Below are positions 18,934-20,333 of a DNA stretch of 20,333 bases, one piece after another; position 1 is the stretch's first letter, and each line of letters opens with the position of its first letter. The stretch is from a virus: positions 1 through 20,333 of IMG/VR virus record IMGVR_UViG_3300001849_000310. One strand, 5' to 3'. A program made the position numbers and the translations under genes. Under the pieces are notes generated by a model that saw nothing but the letters and a program-made list of their open reading frames with translations, ran no database searches and was not told the origin of the DNA.

Positions 18934-19465
18934 CAACCACCTCCTCCGCAACCTCAGCCTTCGCCGCCTTAACGCAAGGCGGTTCGTCGTAGAAGAACAT
19001 CCACATATGACGTTCCTCGTTGAAGAACGGTTCGGTGATATTCGTCGCGCCGTAACGCTCGAACACCTTGATCAATTGACCAGCGCCGACGCGCGTAAGA
19101 GCGGTCGCGGCGACGTTAGTATCCGTCTTATCGGACATAGAACCGTTGCTCGTACGATCCTCGTCAACAGCGCGACGAGACATCAACTCGGCGACGGCGG
19201 TGCGCTTCGCCTTCGGAGCCTTAGCTTCCTTCGGAGCCTTGGGTTCCTTCGGAGCCTTGGGCTCAGCTGCAGCGCGCGGAGCCTTAGCCGGAGCGTCGAA
19301 ACCGTCAGGCAGTTTGCCGCTAGTGAACGTCCAACGGTAATAACCCTTACCGTCGCCGCCGATAGCCTCGTCGATCATTGCGATGACCTCGTCACGGGTC
19401 TTGGAGTTATGGTTGGCAGTGACGATGTCGATAGCGATTTCGCGCTTAGAACGCTTCTCAGTCAT
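18926..19465 (-). CDS. Lysine/alanine/proline-rich hypothetical protein
   Basis: 179 aa, clearly more GC-rich than the replication genes. Three parts: an N-terminal domain (about 1-55) with KREIAIDIVTANHNSKTRDEVIAMI and GKGYYRWTFTSGKLP; a flexible linker (about 60-90) of PKAPKE-type repeats, encoded by three 18-nt tandem units; and a C-terminal domain (about 95-165) with TALTRVGAGQLIKVFERYG and HMWMFFYDEPP, then an acidic tail (EVAEEVVGE). The basic linker resembles histone-H1-like or nucleoid-binding tails, so DNA binding is possible. First gene of the leftward cluster, with AAGGG before ATG. Not assigned to a family. Confidence 0.75.
   Translation of the reverse strand: MTEKRSKREIAIDIVTANHNSKTRDEVIAMIDEAIGGDGKGYYRWTFTSGKLPDGFDAPAKAPRAAAEPKAPKEPKAPKEAKAPKAKRTAVAELMSRRAVDEDRTSNGSMSDKTDTNVAATALTRVGAGQLIKVFERYGATNITEPFFNEERHMWMFFYDEPPCVKAAKAEVAEEVVGE
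19210..19263. repeat. Three 18-nt tandem repeats in the PKAPKE linker
   Basis: Units CCTTCGGAGCCTTAGCTT, CCTTCGGAGCCTTGGGTT and CCTTCGGAGCCTTGGGCT occupy 19210-19227, 19228-19245 and 19246-19263. They encode the repeated K-A-P-K-E/P linker on the minus strand. Slippage could change linker length. Confidence 0.85.
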
Positions 19466-19524
19466 ATTTTACACCCTTTCGTTATATCGTAAACTTACCC
19501 GATTACTGAAAAAAAGCAAGGAGG

Positions 19525-19549
19525 AAAATCCGGTTTTTCGGATTTTTTT
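19525..19549. terminator. Intergenic terminator hairpin
   Basis: AAAATCCG (19525-19532), loop GTTTTT, CGGATTTT (19539-19546), with T continuing to 19549. It lies between the small leftward gene (stop at 19548-19550) and the PKAPKE gene. The U tract is best on the plus strand; on the minus strand only TTTT belongs to the stem, so leftward termination would be weak. Confidence 0.7.
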
Positions 19550-19691
19550 ACCCGAAAAACACGACAGCCGCGATCCCGGCAGCGGCGAACAAAATGGCTT
19601 CCGGGAGGAACTCGAGAACCACGGTCCAAACCAGTTTGCCGTGCAGAGCGCCCAACCGAGAATTCATATCAGCTTTTCCCTCGTTCATCAT
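19548..19691 (-). CDS. Small single-pass membrane protein, 39-47 aa
   Basis: 47 aa from the first ATG (19691), 46 from the adjacent ATG (19688) or 39 from ATG 19667. The C-terminal half LVWTVVLEFLPEAILFAAAG followed by IAAVVFFG is a predicted transmembrane helix interrupted by E-F-L-P-E, and the N-terminus is charged. A mirrored promoter lies just upstream (-10 at 19698-19703), so ATG 19691 would be almost leaderless. GAGGG (codons 4-5) lies 10 nt before ATG 19667. The rightward hexapeptide gene has the same plan: an ATG near the transcript start, then GAGG and GATATG, so 19667 may be the true start. Holin-like or other small phage membrane roles are possible; none is claimed. Confidence 0.5.
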   Translation of the reverse strand: MMNEGKADMNSRLGALHGKLVWTVVLEFLPEAILFAAAGIAAVVFFG

Positions 19692-19697
19692 ATTCAG

Positions 19698-19726
19698 AGT
19701 ATGCCTGAATTTCCGTAAAAAGTCAA
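19698..19726 (-). promoter_or_regulatory. Leftward sigma70-type promoter (mirrored pair, left member)
   Basis: Minus strand: TTGACT (plus 19721-19726), 17 bp, CATACT (plus 19698-19703). It is nearly the mirror image of the rightward promoter at 20131-20159; both have TTGACTTTTT and TTCAGGCATACT-like ends (left: AATTCAGGCATACT; right: GTTTCAGGCATACT). Confidence 0.75.
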
Positions 19727-20130
19727 TCCACGTAAAATCAATGACTTAGCCGATGCAGCCGTCTAACCTATTGAAATCGCTAAATTTTATTTTTCCTGGG
19801 TCGTAGGGTTTTTTATAAAAAAATTCAAAATGTAAGAATTTCAATGGATTACCGATTTTGAGCGGTTTTGAGTGGGTTAGGGCGTAACAATACCCGTTTG
19901 CGATCATCTAACCGATCCACAGACGACGAAATTCGGCTAAGTCATTGAAATCGCTAGATTTTCTTAAAAACCGAAAGGTGAGTAAAATCAATGACTTAGC
20001 TATTTCCTTATCGGCAAAATCTCCGGGTCAAACCCTAGCTGAAAATTTTTCTAAAATAGTCGATTTTTTTTATATAAGGATTTCAATCGGTTAGATGGAA
20101 ACCTCACCTAAGTCATTGATTTATAAGGGA
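19727..20130. repeat. Noncoding region with mirrored operator-like repeats
   Basis: 404 bp with no convincing gene, AT-rich. Repeat A (TCAATGACTTAG or its complement) occurs four times, at 19738-19749, 19937-19948 (inverted), 19988-19999 and 20108-20119 (inverted). GTAAAATCAATGACTTAGC is identical at 19732-19750 and 19982-20000. Repeat B (TCTAACC-(T/G)-ATTGAAATC) is at 19762-19778 and, inverted, at 20079-20095; shorter relatives are at 19907-19916 (TCTAACCGAT), 19944-19962 (ATTGAAATCGCTAGATTTT, also near-identical at 19770-19788) and 19836-19850. Outer A and B are 12 nt apart on both sides, and 11 nt separate each outer A from its -35. Candidates: operators for a phage regulator, or an origin. 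Confidence 0.8.
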
Positions 20131-20159
20131 TTGACTTTTTTCTAGGTTTCAGGCATACT
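20131..20159 (+). promoter_or_regulatory. Rightward sigma70-type promoter (mirrored pair, right member)
   Basis: TTGACT (20131-20136), 17-bp spacer, CATACT (20154-20159). Transcription would start near 20166, so the first ATG (20169) is almost leaderless; the second ATG 20187 has GAGG (20178-20181) 5 nt upstream. Confidence 0.75.
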
Positions 20160-20186
20160 GACAATACGATGAACGTTGAGGTTGAT

Positions 20187-20333
20187 ATGACGGTTTTTGA
20201 TTTCGGCTCTGGTCCGGTGCCGGCTCATCGCCACTCTGATGGCGGCGGCTGGGTCGCCGATACGGCTATGGTCGCCGATACCGCTTACGTAAGTCCGAAC
20301 GCTAAGGTGTTCGGTAACGCTCGGGTGTTCGGT
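20187..20333 (+). CDS. Hexapeptide-repeat (left-handed beta-helix) protein, N-terminal part
   Basis: Partial, open at the right edge; 49 codons from ATG 20187. It begins MTVFDFGSGPVPAHRHSDGG, then GWVADTAMVADTAYVSPNAKVFGNARVFG, listed here only as its units: VADTAM, VADTAY, VSPNAK, VFGNAR. These are hexapeptide repeats typical of left-handed beta-helices, seen in phage proteins with this D-x-G-S/T-GPVPAHRH leader. The helix may be a structural fibre or an acyltransferase-like fold; the full length is not visible. ATG 20169 is in frame, but GAGG is 5 nt before 20187 and the family normally starts at this point. Driven by the mirrored promoter at 20131. GC-rich codons, unlike the replication genes. 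Confidence 0.75.
   Translation, partial: MTVFDFGSGPVPAHRHSDGGGWVADTAMVADTAYVSPNAKVFGNARVFG

Noticed and set aside
18995-19720. Rightward frames (up to 161 aa) opposite the PKAPKE and small membrane genes
   Set aside because: They are antisense in GC-rich DNA, lack ribosome sites and show low-complexity mirror patterns of the real gene.
19727-20130. CRISPR array in the repeat-rich noncoding region
   Set aside because: The repeats are short, in both orientations and unevenly spaced, with no regular spacers and no cas genes.
1-20333. tRNA genes, IS elements, integrase or attachment sites
   Set aside because: I saw no cloverleaf with T-loop and CCA-type end, no transposase or integrase motif; the mobile genes are all homing endonucleases.

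Overview
The window is part of a large T4-like (straboviral/cyanophage-type) myovirus genome. The evidence is a run of recognisable T4 core genes: the 3' end of the major capsid gene (gp23), uvsY, uvsW, the late sigma factor gene 55, 47 and 46, the sliding clamp 45, clamp loader 44 and 62, and regA. TATAAATA late promoters are also present. Most of the window is AT-rich. An Usg-like protein, a family I know from Alphaproteobacteria, hints at an alphaproteobacterial host, but that is inference.

Layout, left to right. 1-1505: end of gp23, a strong terminator, a late-promoter-driven homing endonuclease with four NUMOD3-like repeats, an Usg-like protein and a small GIY-YIG-superfamily protein. 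1606-2121: a tail-tube-fold structural protein. 2118-8141: a sigma70-type promoter, then uvsY-uvsW-55-orf-47-46-def, packed with overlaps or very short gaps (recombination, replication restart, late transcription and a viral peptide deformylase). 8138-13202: a second sigma70-type promoter, a conserved protein of unknown function, a MazG-like pyrophosphohydrolase, a TET/JBP-type 2-oxoglutarate dioxygenase, a TET-associated-type glycosyltransferase with its own palindrome-embedded promoter, a DUF3310 protein, an HNH homing endonuclease and a second GT-A-type glycosyltransferase. I read this as a DNA-base hypermodification module. 13218-17869: the replisome operon 45-44-62, a 2OG oxygenase fused to a DUF6817-like domain, regA and a conserved small gene. 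A leftward GIY-YIG homing endonuclease is inserted between 45 and 44. 17851-17890: terminator. 17921-19465: a leftward cluster (SprT-like protein, two unknowns, a GC-rich lysine/alanine/proline-rich protein). 19548-20333: a tiny predicted membrane protein (leftward) and the start of a hexapeptide-repeat protein (rightward), separated by a noncoding region of about 0.4 kb with mirrored promoters and mirrored repeats.

Working together: the dioxygenase could oxidise a methyl group on a pyrimidine base in phage DNA, and the glycosyltransferases could then decorate the hydroxyl, giving resistance to host nucleases. No cytosine methyltransferase is in the window, so the substrate base is open. The three endonuclease genes each have a TATAAATA late promoter followed by a hairpin near the predicted transcript 5' end, and two of these hairpins share an architecture with compensatory changes. 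The most unusual noncoding signal is the mirrored promoter/repeat region at 19698-20159.
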